Below, piece by piece: positions 45,931 through 56,682 of a stretch of DNA of 64,000 bases; the first letter of the stretch is position 1; the number at the start of each line of letters is the position of its first letter. Below the pieces are notes generated by a model that saw only the letters and a list, made by a program, of their open reading frames with translations, did not search any database and had not been told where the DNA came from. The DNA lies in contig NC_079372.1 in assembly GCF_021018895.1 (NCBI RefSeq), positions 17,664,318 to 17,728,317 of the forward strand. Reading direction: 5' to 3'. The stretch comes from Seriola aureovittata. Its lineage: Eukaryota; Chordata; Actinopteri; Carangiformes; Carangidae. Both the position numbers and the translations under genes were made by a program.

Positions 45931-47480
45931 ATTCCTAGGATGTACAGTTTAGATCATTTTGGTTGCTGCAGATGATAGAATCTGTTGGGTCACAGAATAC
46001 AGAGTAACGCCAGCGATAGGCTGAAGCCAAGCACTCATCTTTCTTTCTCAAGTTCTCAAAACTACCAAAAGTTTTTACTTTAACATGATGCATGGTTGAT
46101 TACAAGGGAGTGGTTGTTCCCCTTTTGCATTTTGCAGTTGTTTTGTTGACTTTGGTGAAGTGTATCCACTCTTTAGAACATTTGAGTTAAGGCAGTCATT
46201 CCTATTAACACTTGTGTCTGCAGTTTCTTTCTTTGCTGATGCCTGTAGAGATCCAAGAGAGCTTGTGAATTGAAGATTTGATAAGGGATTCGCTGGCTGC
46301 AGAGTTTAACAAATCTTTGTATTTGACCAACTTGAGCCTGGATCCAGAGTAGAACCAACTGTTCCCATCCCGACTCTCTACAAGGACACAGCCACTCCAA
46401 GAGAGATTCCCCTGTTTTGCTATACTCTTTGGCTGACATTGTGTGGTGTCCTGAAATTGCCACAGTATACCAAAAATAATTGAACGGTCTAGATGACTGA
46501 AATTACCAGTTTGGCTGGGCAACATCAAAACCTGCCTCCCCTGGCAATAACATTGTTGTCTCAACAGAGCAAAACAAAAATCTCTCCGTCCTCCTTTCTC
46601 TCAAACTTTTTTTTCCTGATTACCAGATGACAGACTCACAAAAGGGCACCACCATAACCACCAACAATAGTTCAGCGTGGGAATAGCAGTATTGATCGAG
46701 CTGAGACTTATCACTCCCAGCTATCCATTATAAAAAATGTAATGTTATGACATTAAATGTTTAATGCCAGAAGGAAAGAAAAAAAAAAAACAGTTGCAGA
46801 AAAACAACGAAGTGACCATAGCTGATAGGAGTCACATGGTGAGTGTTGACTGACAGAGTTGCTGCACAGGGATGCTGAATGTTGCTAATAGTTTAGCCTT
46901 CTGCTAACCGTAGCCAATATCTCACGGCTGCGGCTGTGTTGCATAAGCAGAGAGCTGAAGGAAAATGGCTATATTTTCAATTTATGGCATCTTTTTTTTT
47001 TCTTGATTTCTACCCCTGCCTTAATATATCTGTTCTGATAAGTCTCCCATCCATTAAAGCTATGTAAGCACCAAGGGCCTTGTTAATGTTCCAATTTAAG
47101 ACCTAATTCTTTTCATTTTGTTTCATCAGGTGTAATTTTCCGACCTTCCTTGGAATATTAAACATTTTCTAACTTTACCCCTGAAGCAATAAATTCTACA
47201 GAATATAGGATTATATGCAGTAGAGAAAGCTTGGCTGAGTTTGTCATGCGAATATCAGAAAACACATTTATAACCAGTATTTGCTCTGAGTTAAGGACTG
47301 TTGACAGTGATCAGTACATGGACAGAATCCAATTGATGAATTCCCTTTGATTATGTCCTTCACGAGTTGGAGCCAGTTGCTGTCATCAGACACAGAGAGG
47401 CCAATTTCTGGTGGAACAGAAATTTGTATTGTATTCAACTTTTCTCTCCATGGCAAGGCAGGGTAAGCAAATGCTCACTC
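45931..47480 (-). other. Unassigned region with protein-like open frames on the minus strand
   Basis: Two overlapping frames at 46173-46564 (for example GCVLVESRDGNSWFYSGSR and WLCPCRESGWEQLVLLW) and one at 47268-47456 (VPPEIGLSVSDDSNWLQLVK) are longer and less repetitive than most chance frames. I recognise no family. They could be remnants of an unidentified retroelement. No splice structure or start context supports a host gene. The DNA between them has many stops. Confidence 0.3.
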
Positions 47481-47484
<4 letters not shown>

Positions 47485-47511
<27 letters not shown>

Positions 47512-47557
47512 GAACACTGCGTTCATTTGGAATCATATATGAACACTGCGTTCATTT
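47485..47557. repeat. (TA)n array followed by a duplicated hairpin unit
   Basis: (TA)13 at 47485-47511 runs into ATATATGAACACTGCGTTCA (from 47506), repeated exactly from 47535, a period of 29 bases. Each unit contains ATGAAC-ACTGC-GTTCAT, a 6-bp perfect stem with a 5-base loop. Confidence 0.85.
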
Positions 47558-47559
47558 TC

Positions 47560-48530
47560 AATCAGGAGAGACTAATAAGAAGAACAAGAGAGTATGAGAA
47601 TTAAAGTAAAATGAAATTTATTGTGAACAGAGGGAATAGATTTTTGGCACTTAGACCCCGGCAGGAAGTGGATCACTATAAACAATAGGTGGTGGTGATG
47701 AGGAATGGAGCTCAGGAATGGGAACGTCTTGATGAGGGAACTTCTGATTGGACGGTTTGATTGGGTTAAGATGTGAATGAGTGGGTGGAGCTTTTAGATG
47801 GTGGGAAATGATGCTTGTGATTTAGAAGGCATGTGCAAGGAAGTAGTCTTCCTGACTGAACTTTCGCTAAACTTTCCATCTTGTCCCTCTGTATGACTTC
47901 AGGGTTTTCACCTCGCCTTCGAGTGTCGCTGTTTTGAAACATCTGTAATACTAAACTGCTAAAAACTGCTGTTCCTTGAATGGACTCCATAGACTCCCAT
48001 GAAATACATGTTTACAGCCTGGTACAGAAAATGTTTTTTGTACCTATAGCTAATTTCATGACAACTATACAGGGGATGCATTTTTATGTAACTCACCGGT
48101 TTAAATTTTATTGAGGCTTAAAGTTATGCATAATTGAGGGTGTGCTGCTTTGAGTGACAGGTGGGCTTGATGGTGGAGTAGCTCACTCTGAGCTTCAAAA
48201 CCGCTCTTCAGAAACCTATGGGTGACGTCACAGACACTATATTCATCTTTATATACAGTCACACACACTGGTTTGGGATACCCCAGCTTCTCATGTCTGT
48301 TGACCATAGCCACCAACTGTAAAGTCATCAGCTCCTTCATTGTTTGGCAGCTATGTGTTGAGGCGATTAAAGTACCTGAAGAACCAATTTTGCTTTTTTT
48401 TTTCCCATTTTCCATTTTATGTACAAAGACAAGCATATATCTCAACCTCTTTGGTTAAGACTAATATAGACATTCCACTGCAAAGCTAAAATCCCACAGC
48501 TAAACCTAAAGAACAGAGCACAGTACCATT
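47560..48530. other. Non-genic DNA, nothing recognised
   Basis: No coding similarity; the 114-residue minus frame at 48101-48445 has no domain. No familiar repeat. Confidence 0.55.
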
Positions 48531-48539
48531 CTTACATTG

Positions 48540-48960
48540 CCCAGAATAGGGGTTGAGTTTGCACTCGGGCCTCTTGTGCTGAAAGTGTATGCACTCATGG
48601 TGCTGCGTGGCACTTTGGGTAAAAGCAGCCATCCGATGGCACGTTATTAGTTTCACCTATTAGACCCATTACGTCATGAGTAGGAAATGCAGCAGGAGCA
48701 AAGACAGAATATACTGTAGTGGAACTATTTAATCCATGAACGTGAGACAGGGATTGTGCTAATGGCTATTTAGGAAGCACTCGTAATATTTTGGTCTGAT
48801 AATACGCCATAATGCACACCGAATATACGGACGTGGCACGATTTAAAGCCTTCACCTTCACATGGAATTACATTTCTGCTGAGCGCAGCTCTTCAAGCTC
48901 TTGACTGTCACACTGTCTCCTGTTTATATCCACCGACCTGATTTTAAGATCCCTGATTGA
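48540..48960. promoter_or_regulatory. Candidate conserved non-coding block (unproven)
   Basis: Repeat-free with dense TAAT-type and CRE-like (TTACGTCATGAG near 48669) motifs. It opens a 3-kb stretch with few repeats. Purely compositional argument. Confidence 0.2.
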
Positions 48961-49439
48961 TCTCAATGGAGTATAGTGTATACATACATACATAACCACC
49001 TTCCCTGTGACAGATTTGAATGCACGGAGGCGATGACAGGTTTGACATAATATGGGGCTGTTGCAGCTATTTTTGAATCACTGTTACTGTTTAAAGGGAT
49101 TTATCACTTCTCTTTTATGTCTGCTTTGGGTGAGTGAAATGTGTACAACAAAGAGAAAGATGCCAATGAAACTGAAAGGTGGGGATACAAATCCAGATTT
49201 ACCACAGAAACATCGAAGCAATTTCCTCTCTGATTTGGTTATCTATCCATCTGTCCATCTTATTTTACAAAGAAATATATGAATGTTAAATTACCAAAAG
49301 TGGATTTTGTTAGTGGAATAGTATGTTGCGGTTGTCACCGTATCCTCAGATTATATTTTCCATCTATTTTATCCTTCGTTCCCACTCAAACAGAGGAAGA
49401 AAGGAGGGGGGGGAGGGGAAGGTATTAATTTGAAATGAG
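48961..49439. other. Non-genic DNA, nothing recognised
   Basis: No coding similarity. A G-rich patch GGAGGGGGGGGAGGGG occurs at about 49403. Confidence 0.5.
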
Positions 49440-49690
49440 GGCGACCTCAAACACCTCCATTATCACAGAATTTGTTTTGGTGTTTTAATACTTACACAGT
49501 GGTAAATTCAAAATTAATTATGCATGAATTTGATGCATAAATTACAGGTAGAGACATGGGGATGCAAAACCCAGATGAAAATGGAAATCGGAGGCTATCA
49601 AAGGACAATGTCAAAAATCTTTCACTCTGTGCAGAAGATGGGAAAATAAATGTTTATTTTCGGGTCACTGGGGATGTTAATTAGAATAGT
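49440..49690. promoter_or_regulatory. AT-rich block with a perfect POU/CDX-like palindrome
   Basis: TTATGCAT (49518-49525), spacer GAATTTG, ATGCATAA (49533-49540): an 8-bp perfect inverted repeat. It is embedded in AAATTAATTATGCATG, rich in homeodomain cores. The flanks are repeat-free. Consistent with a developmental enhancer but not proof of one. Confidence 0.3.
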
Positions 49691-49691
49691 G

Positions 49692-50052
49692 TTTTTTTTT
49701 TTTTTTTTTTCTTTCTCCCAAGCATGAATGGTGCTGGGCTCAGTGCTGAATGGGATTGCCACTGTTAGGCCATCTCTGATGCATTGTAAATGACAGCTCG
49801 TCAACTTAAAGGACATTTTCAATGACAGGTTGCCTGTTCCTCTAAAGATCATATCTTCCGACCTGATATGGCTCCAAGGAGAAGTGGGTACTATTAATGT
49901 GTACACCACACACTTCCTGGTGTTAACACTAATTGGATACACAGAGATTATGCTTAATGACACCATGGTGCATTTAAAGCCATGAATACACAAGGTATAG
50001 CAGTGCACTACATTATGTCAAGCTGCTAAAGCACAAAAAAAAAAAAAAAAAA
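49692..50052. other. Non-genic stretch bounded by poly(T) and poly(A)
   Basis: T19 at 49692-49710 and A18 at 50035-50052 enclose 324 bases without recognisable repeat or coding content. Opposite homopolymers facing outward are probably coincidental. Confidence 0.5.
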
Positions 50053-50725
50053 CAAAGCAAGAAAGGAAAACACATAGACCTTTGCAGATGGTAACGTTGG
50101 TCATAGCTAATGCCTTCATGCATAGTGAATGTATGGCTCCATATTGTGTGTGTGTGTGGCACTAAATGGCAGCTTTATTTCAATTTCCATCAGAGGCTCT
50201 GATTGCAGCCATAACCTCTCAACGAGCATCTGAGTAGCACGCTTCCTCTGTTTGTCAAATGAAATGCACATTTGGGAGCTGACAAACTGCTCACAGCAGC
50301 GTTCTCTCTAAACGTGATGGTAATCACACGACATGTGTTTCTCCCCGCTATGGCTTTCCGCTTTTGTCCTGCACCTGTAAAGACATTTCAAACCAAATCT
50401 CAGTTCTCCTGAGCAGGATAGCATGAGAGTGTGTGTGTTTACTGTGTGTGCAGGACTGTAAACATGATTCACCGCAGGGGTCTGATTATATCTCTGCTGC
50501 AGTACAAAGCCAACAAAAAGTCCTGCGCCTCTGCTTGGCAGTGGAAAGTTAGAGTGCATGGACACTTTGTATTTTGCCCTGCATTTCTACGGGTGAATGC
50601 AAGCAAGGGTCTTTACATGGTTGGTTAGTCCAGTGCACATGTAGAGAATGATTTATCGAAGTGTGGAACTTCAGTTAGCCTTCCTCACCCACCTCCGCAG
50701 CCTTCTATAGCCTCTATAAGGTCAA
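50053..50725. other. Non-genic DNA, nothing recognised
   Basis: No coding similarity or familiar repeat. Confidence 0.55.
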
Positions 50726-50729
50726 GTGT

Positions 50730-51240
50730 TTAGATACGGCGGCCTTCCACCAACTGCTGGGCTCAATAATATGGAGCGTGTTGTGTTTAGAGTACGCCCG
50801 CAGATTCACCATCTGTTTCATATCTGCCACTCTGTTGAAAGCATTAAATAGGCTGATTATAGACATTATCGGTAAGTGCCACCCATTGTGACAGCAGATG
50901 TGAATCGCTCTAGCGATGGTGCTGTCCGTTTTTGGCAAAAATCAAACGGTTCAGCATCCTTTCGTTCATCATCTGCAATTGTAAGTCTATGAATGCAAAA
51001 ACTCCAAAGTCATTATTTGGAGCATGCATTGGCCAAACAGGTGAGAAATAAAAGCAGAAAACAATGGTTAAGCAGTTATTATAACCTCTGACTATAAAGC
51101 AGATAGAATACCTGCCATTTTGACTTTTAAAGTCAATAGAATCACTAGCAGGAAAAAACAACAACAACAAAAAACACACATCATGGTGTCTATCTCCAGC
51201 CCTTTCATTGGCGAACATTGATTCAGCCACCTATCCCTTT
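50730..51240. promoter_or_regulatory. Candidate conserved non-coding block (unproven)
   Basis: About 500 bases without repeats or homopolymers, mixed composition, with ATAGGCTGATTATAGACAT and CATTATTTGGAGCATGCATT. This is typical of unique sequence near developmental genes, but conservation is untested. Confidence 0.25.
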
Positions 51241-51289
51241 CCAGACACCTTCAGCTAATTAGGCCCTCAAAGTACAGCAGGAGAGAAGT

Positions 51290-51600
51290 ATCTGACAATT
51301 AATTCCAGCACTGTGCTCCTATGGCATTTAGTTTTCAGCGTGTTCCATTGTTAGGTATTGACTAAGTGCTACATGGGCATCGATCCCCCTCAACCATTAG
51401 CATGCCTCTGATTCTTGTTTCATAATGCTGGTTATATCGTGTTTACAGTCAAAACTATCGCACGGCTGCTGTTGTCAGGGTGGATGAAATGATGATGTGT
51501 TAGTGCTGCTGGCATATTAAGTGTCTCTTGGACATTGAAGAAGCCCCCCATGACGCCACCTCTATTTATCTGTAATGAGTGAAGCCACTGTCACAAATTG
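51290..51600. promoter_or_regulatory. Candidate conserved non-coding block (unproven)
   Basis: Repeat-free, including CAATTAATTCCAGCACTG (about 51297) and a GATGAAATGATGATG patch. Continues the repeat-poor stretch. Confidence 0.2.
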
Positions 51601-51904
51601 TTTTTTTCCAGATGCTGTGCCTGTGTCAAATAAAGTGGCAGGTCGCCAGACAATTTACTGAGGCATTCCTAACTAAAGACAAAACTAAATACTAACACAA
51701 CAGACTGTTGGTGCCATTTTGACCATTTTCATGTATTCTAATCTTGTTTTTCTATATCTTCATTTGAACTGATATTCAGTCAGGCTGATACAATGACTAC
51801 AGGCTGTAGATGTGGATCCCTGCAAGGACTAAAATGAAAAAAGTCTTTCTCTTTAGCAGAAAGCTGAAAAGTAATTCTGTGTGTGGATGTTATAGTTTTA
51901 AAGA

Positions 51905-52000
51905 ATGAGTCAATGTTTTGGGAAATAAACTTATTTGCCTTCTTATTATAAAGCTATGGCCAGCAGTCAGTAAGCTATTGGAGCGCAAGGAGACGGGCTG
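51905..52000 (+). mobile_element. Foldback-type repeat (TTTTGGGAAATA family), copy 3, end arm
   Basis: GTTTTGGGAAATAAACTTAT, TTTGCCTTCTT and AAGCTATGGCCAGCAGTCAG form the start arm and shoulder of the family. The complementary arm is seen at 9380-9412. Confidence 0.55.
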
Positions 52001-52006
52001 GGGCTA

Positions 52007-52217
52007 GCTGGCTAGCATGCTAACTTCAGTATAGGAAAAGGTGTGATAGAGAGAAGAGTTAACACTGGTGTTGCTTTCTGTCGCTGGAGAGAGGTCTTGG
52101 TGAGGGATGAAGTTTGATGCTGAGCAACGTTTCTTCTAGACTGGTGAGTAAACAGCTGGTGATGCTAACACTAGCTATGCATCAAATAGCAAAACTTGCA
52201 CCTTCTCCTTTTTAAAG
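52007..52217 (+). repeat. AAACAGCTG/GCTAAC dispersed family, copy 2
   Basis: TAGCATGCTAACTTCAGTA, AAGGTGTGATAGAGAGAAG, AGTTAACACTGGTGTTGCTT and GTGAGTAAACAGCTGGTGAT. The first blocks recur in order at 56366-56430 and the last at 54423. Confidence 0.65.
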
Positions 52218-52410
52218 GAAAGTCAGCGTTTTGGGAAATACAAATTGGCAGCTAGCCTAGCCTGGCTATGCTCAAAGGGGAACCAAATCTGCTTCACAAA
52301 CTTCTGAAGCTCACTAATTGACATATTATATCTCAGTTTCTTTAATTTGTTCAAAAAAGGTAATGGTGTAAAAAGTTGTGGTTTTACAGGGGATTATGTG
52401 GAACTACTTA
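52218..52410 (+). mobile_element. Foldback-type repeat (TTTTGGGAAATA family), copy 4
   Basis: GCGTTTTGGGAAATACAAAT is fused to CAGCTAGCCTAGCCTGGC and continues with AAGCTCACTAATTGACATAT and GTTGTGGTTTTACAGGGGAT. Compared with the usual layout the middle of the arm is deleted. Confidence 0.6.
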
Positions 52411-53984
52411 AGTAACCTTTCTTGAGTCTCAATGCTGTTTGCCTGGCAACCTCACAATGACATCAGGGCCTCAGGAAGCACTCGCAGACTGATTTACTAT
52501 ACACTGAACGTTGTGGTTCAGGTTTATTGTCATTTCCGCACACATGCATGACATACATACATATAGGGAAATGAAACGTTTTTCCTCATAGACCCCAGCA
52601 TAGGACAGACATATTGATGTAAGTCTGGTTGACATAACTTATGTAGCTAATATTGGATATTCTTGATTGATGGATGATAGGAATGGATTGACAAGATTTC
52701 TCACTGAGCTTGTAAAAGTAACCTCCACCTGTATGCAGTGATCACCACCAGCTCTGATATAAACACAGACACACTTTCATACTGTCGGTTTCTCTACCTT
52801 TGTTGGTATGCATACATAATGCTCTTGCTGTCTTTGCTACCACTACACACACAGATGCGCATAAACAACTCGCAGCCAATTATTCTGTCTTTAATTATTT
52901 TGCATACTGCCCTTTATGGTGATTACTGTGACCTTTCCCTCCAGAGCATCTCCTCCACTCTGCCTGTGCCAGCCCACCATCTTGGAGGCTTTTAGCCCCC
53001 ATGTTTCAGTCGCACTCTCAGAAAGCCAGCCCCCATAATTGACCAGGCGAAAGACTGAGACCAATTAAAAGTATTTTACCCAGCACTTAGGGTTGACAGG
53101 AGCTGGTGCACTCAGCTCAGCAAATGCCATTTTAACAGCAAATTCATGAATGTGTAATTGTTGCGCTAATGAACCTGATGGTATGAGTGTTGTAATAGAG
53201 GGACCCCCCACCTGGGCCACCACACGAACACGCACAGACACACACTAGACACAGCCATTTCTGTTTTTTTTTATTCATTAGACCTGTTTTTTTTTTTTTT
53301 TTTTTTTTTTTTTGGAGACCAAAAGAATCAAACCGACATCAAATTTTTTGTGAGAATTTTTCTTATATCATATATACATCGCCATATCTCTCTAGAAGAG
53401 AACTGTGTAGAAAGAGAAACAAAGATTTAGAGCATAAACACACTTACATAAAAGCAATAAACTAAATGTATAAATGATACATTATGCATGCAATAGTACA
53501 TACATGCATTGAGTTTTTTTTTTGTCATTAGGGTGTTTTAGCTACATTTAAGATGCAAGAAATTCAGAGAGCTGCAACATAATTGATCATTTGCTTTAGC
53601 CCTGCTCTCCATTTCCTTCTATAGGTTTCTATTATCGTATGGGACATAGTTTACTTTGATGTATTTGTAATCAATTTCGTCAATTTTACCAGGTGACATA
53701 ACTGGCAGGAAGATTTTATCAGCTGAAGCTAGTAGAAACTGTCCAGGCTGACTTTTTAATGTTTCCAGGGGACTAATTTTCAAACAAGAATCCTTTTTAA
53801 AGGAGTTTTAAAATGTGCATTTGGCTACATATGTGATATCGTGTGTAAAGACAGAGGTTAAAGCTGCATGTCTAAGGCGAAAAAGCATAGGCATGTCCTC
53901 ACCAGTTGATAGACATGTAAATAAGAAACATTTGCGTTGCAATTGCATTGCAGGATTGCATAAGGATGGTAGCTGGCTGTTCTC
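52411..53984. other. Non-genic DNA with a long poly(T)
   Basis: No coding similarity. T27 at 53287-53313. 52740-53200 is repeat-free and may be unique sequence. Confidence 0.55.
53287..53313. repeat. Poly(T) tract, T27
   Basis: Uninterrupted run of 27 T. Confidence 0.95.
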
Positions 53985-54220
53985 CCTGTTCCTGTGTTTG
54001 GGTTTTCTCCACGTACTCCGGAATTCCTCCCAGATGGTGGTAAGGTTAATTGGCAACGCTTAATTGCCCATAGGGGTCAATATGAGCATGAATGCACGTC
54101 TGTCTCTGTGTGTCAGCCCTGTGACTGACGGGCGACCTGTCCAGGGTGTACCCCGCCTTTCATTCGTTGTCAGCTGAGATAGCTCCAGCTCCAGCTCCAG
54201 CTCCAGCTCCAGCTCCAGGG
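53985..54220 (+). mobile_element. Dispersed 'GGCGACCTGTCCAGGG' element, plus-sense copy
   Basis: TTTTCTCCACGTACTCCGGA, TTCCTCCCAGATGGT, AGGTTAATTGGCAACGC, TTGCCCATAGGGGTCA, GTGTGTCAGCCCTGTGACTG, GGGCGACCTGTCCAGGGTGT and ACCCCGCCTTTC follow one of the most abundant layouts in fish genomes. The 5' head is missing. The 3' part has expanded into the AGCTCC array at 54181-54218. Confidence 0.75.
54181..54218. repeat. (AGCTCC)6 hexanucleotide array
   Basis: Six tandem AGCTCC units that grew from the single GGCTCCAGC motif normally found at this place in the surrounding repeat. Confidence 0.9.
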
Positions 54221-54269
54221 CTGTCCCAGCAGTGGAAAGCAGCTTTGTTTTATTGGTTCTATTTCTATT

Positions 54270-54493
54270 ATGTCTTCTACTGAAATTAGCATGCTAACCA
54301 GTCACTTTCTGATACCAAATCACTGTAGCAGCCAGTATGCCCTGAAGAAATAGCATTGCTCAGAGGACTTATAAACTCTTGTGTTGTAAACCCAAAGATG
54401 GCTGAGGCTCTTGTCAAGAGTGGTAAGTAAACAGCTGTTAATGCAACTGCTGGCTATGTAGTAAAAGCAAAACTTGCAAAAAGCTCTTTTTTA
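54270..54493. repeat. AAACAGCTG/GCTAAC dispersed family, copy 3, rearranged
   Basis: TAGCATGCTAACCAGTC is followed by GCCCTGAAGAAATAGCATTG and CTCAGAGGACTTATAA, which is the complement of blocks at 56263-56312, and then by GGTAAGTAAACAGCTGTTAA in the plus sense. The mixture shows that this family also carries inverted modules. Confidence 0.6.
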
Positions 54494-55751
54494 AAATAAG
54501 GTCTGAACAATTCTTTTTTTATTCTTCAAAAACATGCCTATGAATAATCAGTAAAAAGGGATCAGCTGTTTGTCCATTAAGTCGATGTCTGCCTTTTATT
54601 TCTCTCTTTTCAGCTGTGTGTTCTCCCACCCTGGGGTTATTACACAGGCCTCCACCAGGCTTTGTTTGGCCTTCCACAAAGCTCCAGAGGGACCTAATGA
54701 CTTTCATTATCAGATGGGGAAATTTAATTTGAGCTACACCGCTGTCAGAGATGAGTAGCCCGATACAGAGCCACGCTGGAGAAAATAAAAGAGTGAGTAA
54801 TTACTCTTTAGGGGTGTGGGTGGGTGGGGTGGCTGCAGTTTGTGGGTGACGAGAGCACAGCGGGTCAAGACACAGAGAAAGAGCGGGAGAGGGAAGGAGA
54901 GACAACAACCGTGGTTTATGAAAGAAATCAATAGTGAGTTGCCACCGTCAGGTTATGAGATTGGAGTTGGGATCCGTTTCCTCATTGTGACTGGAGCAGT
55001 GGTCCGCGTTATTATCCACGAGGCTGCTAGACGGGTTAGCAAACAAAAGGGGAAGCTAGGTGAAGGCAAGGCGCTGTTTGCAGGGATACGAGAGCGAGGC
55101 CAGATTAGTAATGTGTGATTAGGAGGGTATTCAGTTGCGGAATTACTGCCTTCTACCTCTTGACAAACACGCCTCCCCAAATGCAACACAAACCTGATAT
55201 GACTGACTCATTTCTGAAACAGAATGAGAAAATGACTGAAGAGAGAAATGATGACAGAAGATAAATATTCATCAGTTTCATTTCAATTTCCCAAACAGTT
55301 TGGTACATAAATGCTACGGCTGTTTGTGTGAATACATCTGCAAAAGCTACAAGATAAAATAACTAATAGTTGATTGCAAAAGATGGAGATAAAATCGCTG
55401 TCTTTGTTATGTGGCTCACAGACAAACCTGATGCTGTGACATTGTCTTCCTCAACTCATTCGCAGCTGACTTGATGAAAACAAGAAGGCTGTAGTATATG
55501 GAAATCTCTCTCGAGGTGTGCTACTGCCAGCTCTGCTCCCTGCTCTTTCCTCATTCGTAAATCTCCCATCTGTCTCCACAGGTCTATCCAGTAGCAAGCC
55601 TGCTCTGCTGCAAAGCATCACTGGAGCTCGTGCTTTTTAGCCAAGTATAAGGCTGCCAAACAACATGGGATGAAAGAAGCTTATAGAGTATAGCTCTATG
55701 CACACACACGCGTTCCTGCAAAGGAGAATGTTATAGTCTAAATGGTATAAA
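54494..55751. other. Non-genic, repeat-poor DNA
   Basis: No coding similarity. 54585-55100 has no familiar repeat. TTCTCTCTTTTCAG (54601-54614) and CTGTCTCCACAG (55569-55580) look like 3' splice sites, but no coding frame or matching donor follows. Purine-rich at about 54870-54905. Confidence 0.5.
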
Positions 55752-55772
55752 TTTTTTTTTTTTTTTTTTTTT
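55752..55772. repeat. Poly(T) tract, T21
   Basis: Uninterrupted run of 21 T. Confidence 0.95.
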
Positions 55773-56229
55773 AAATCTGTTTCAGAACATCAAAGCCAAG
55801 GTCACAATCATCTAGCTGTTCATGCTTGAAATGTGTGGAGCCAAAGTGAGTCTGAATTAACCACCTAGCTGCTGGTGGTAACACACAATAAGTCAAGCTG
55901 TTTAGCCTGTTAGCGTAGGTGGGTAGCATGTGAAGCCTAGTTGAGCAAAACAGAGAGGTTAGTTACTGTCTGTAGATAAATCCTTTATTAATCCCAAAGG
56001 AAATTCAGGTATCCAGTAGTTTACCCACCACATATAATAAAAACAAAAACACAATATAAGATGGTAATGTAAAAGTAAAAATAGGCATAAACAATTAAAT
56101 AGTAAAATAAATAAAAAATACCAATAACAGTCATAATTATGAAATACCATTTCATAACAAGAGTTAAGTTTTAATAATTAATTAAAGAGGCTATGTGGTT
56201 TCTAGCTGGGAGCAGGTGGTTATTGATTG

Positions 56230-56500
56230 TCGCTTGACAAGAGCTTCAGCTATTGTTGTCTTTACAAGAGGTTATAATTCTCCTTCTGAGCAATGCTACA
56301 TCTTCAGGGCAGACTGGAGGCTACATTAAGTCACTATCACAAAGATGAGACCAGCCAACACTAACTGGTTAGCATGCTAACTTCAAGAAAAGATGTGATA
56401 GAGGCGAGAGTTAACATTGGTGTTGCTTTCCACAGCTGGAGACTGCTCTTGCTAACATTGACTATGTAGCAATATGCAAAACTTACAAATGGCCTTTTTT
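56230..56500 (+). repeat. AAACAGCTG/GCTAAC dispersed family, copy 4
   Basis: AGAGCTTCAGCTATTG, ACAAGAGGTTATAATTCTCC, CTGAGCAATGCTACATCTTC, GGTTAGCATGCTAACTTCAA, GATGTGATAGAGGCGAGAG and AGTTAACATTGGTGTTGCTT link this copy to 32128-32262 and 52007-52217. Confidence 0.65.
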
Positions 56501-56629
56501 GAAACAATTTCATTGTTTGTTTGTTCATTTGTATATTTAACTCAATTTATGTCAATATTTATTTCATAACATTGCATTAATTAAATATTTGATACGTAAT
56601 GGGTCTATAAAAATGTACCTTGAGATTAA

Positions 56630-56682
56630 TGTATGTTGTGAATTGGCGCTATACAAATAAAAATTTACTTGACAATTGACTA
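56630..56682 (+). mobile_element. L2-type LINE or related SINE 3' tail fragment
   Basis: GTGAATTGGCGCTATACAAA then TAAAAATTTACTTGACAATTG. 'GTGAATTGGCGCTATA-AAATAAA' is the usual 3' terminus of a fish L2-group LINE or a SINE that shares its tail. No body is recognisable upstream. Confidence 0.5.

Noticed and set aside
54592..54760. Possible host exon after a good 3' splice site (CTCTTTTCAG)
   Set aside because: The open frame is short, has no domain and lacks a convincing donor; polypyrimidine-AG sites are common by chance.
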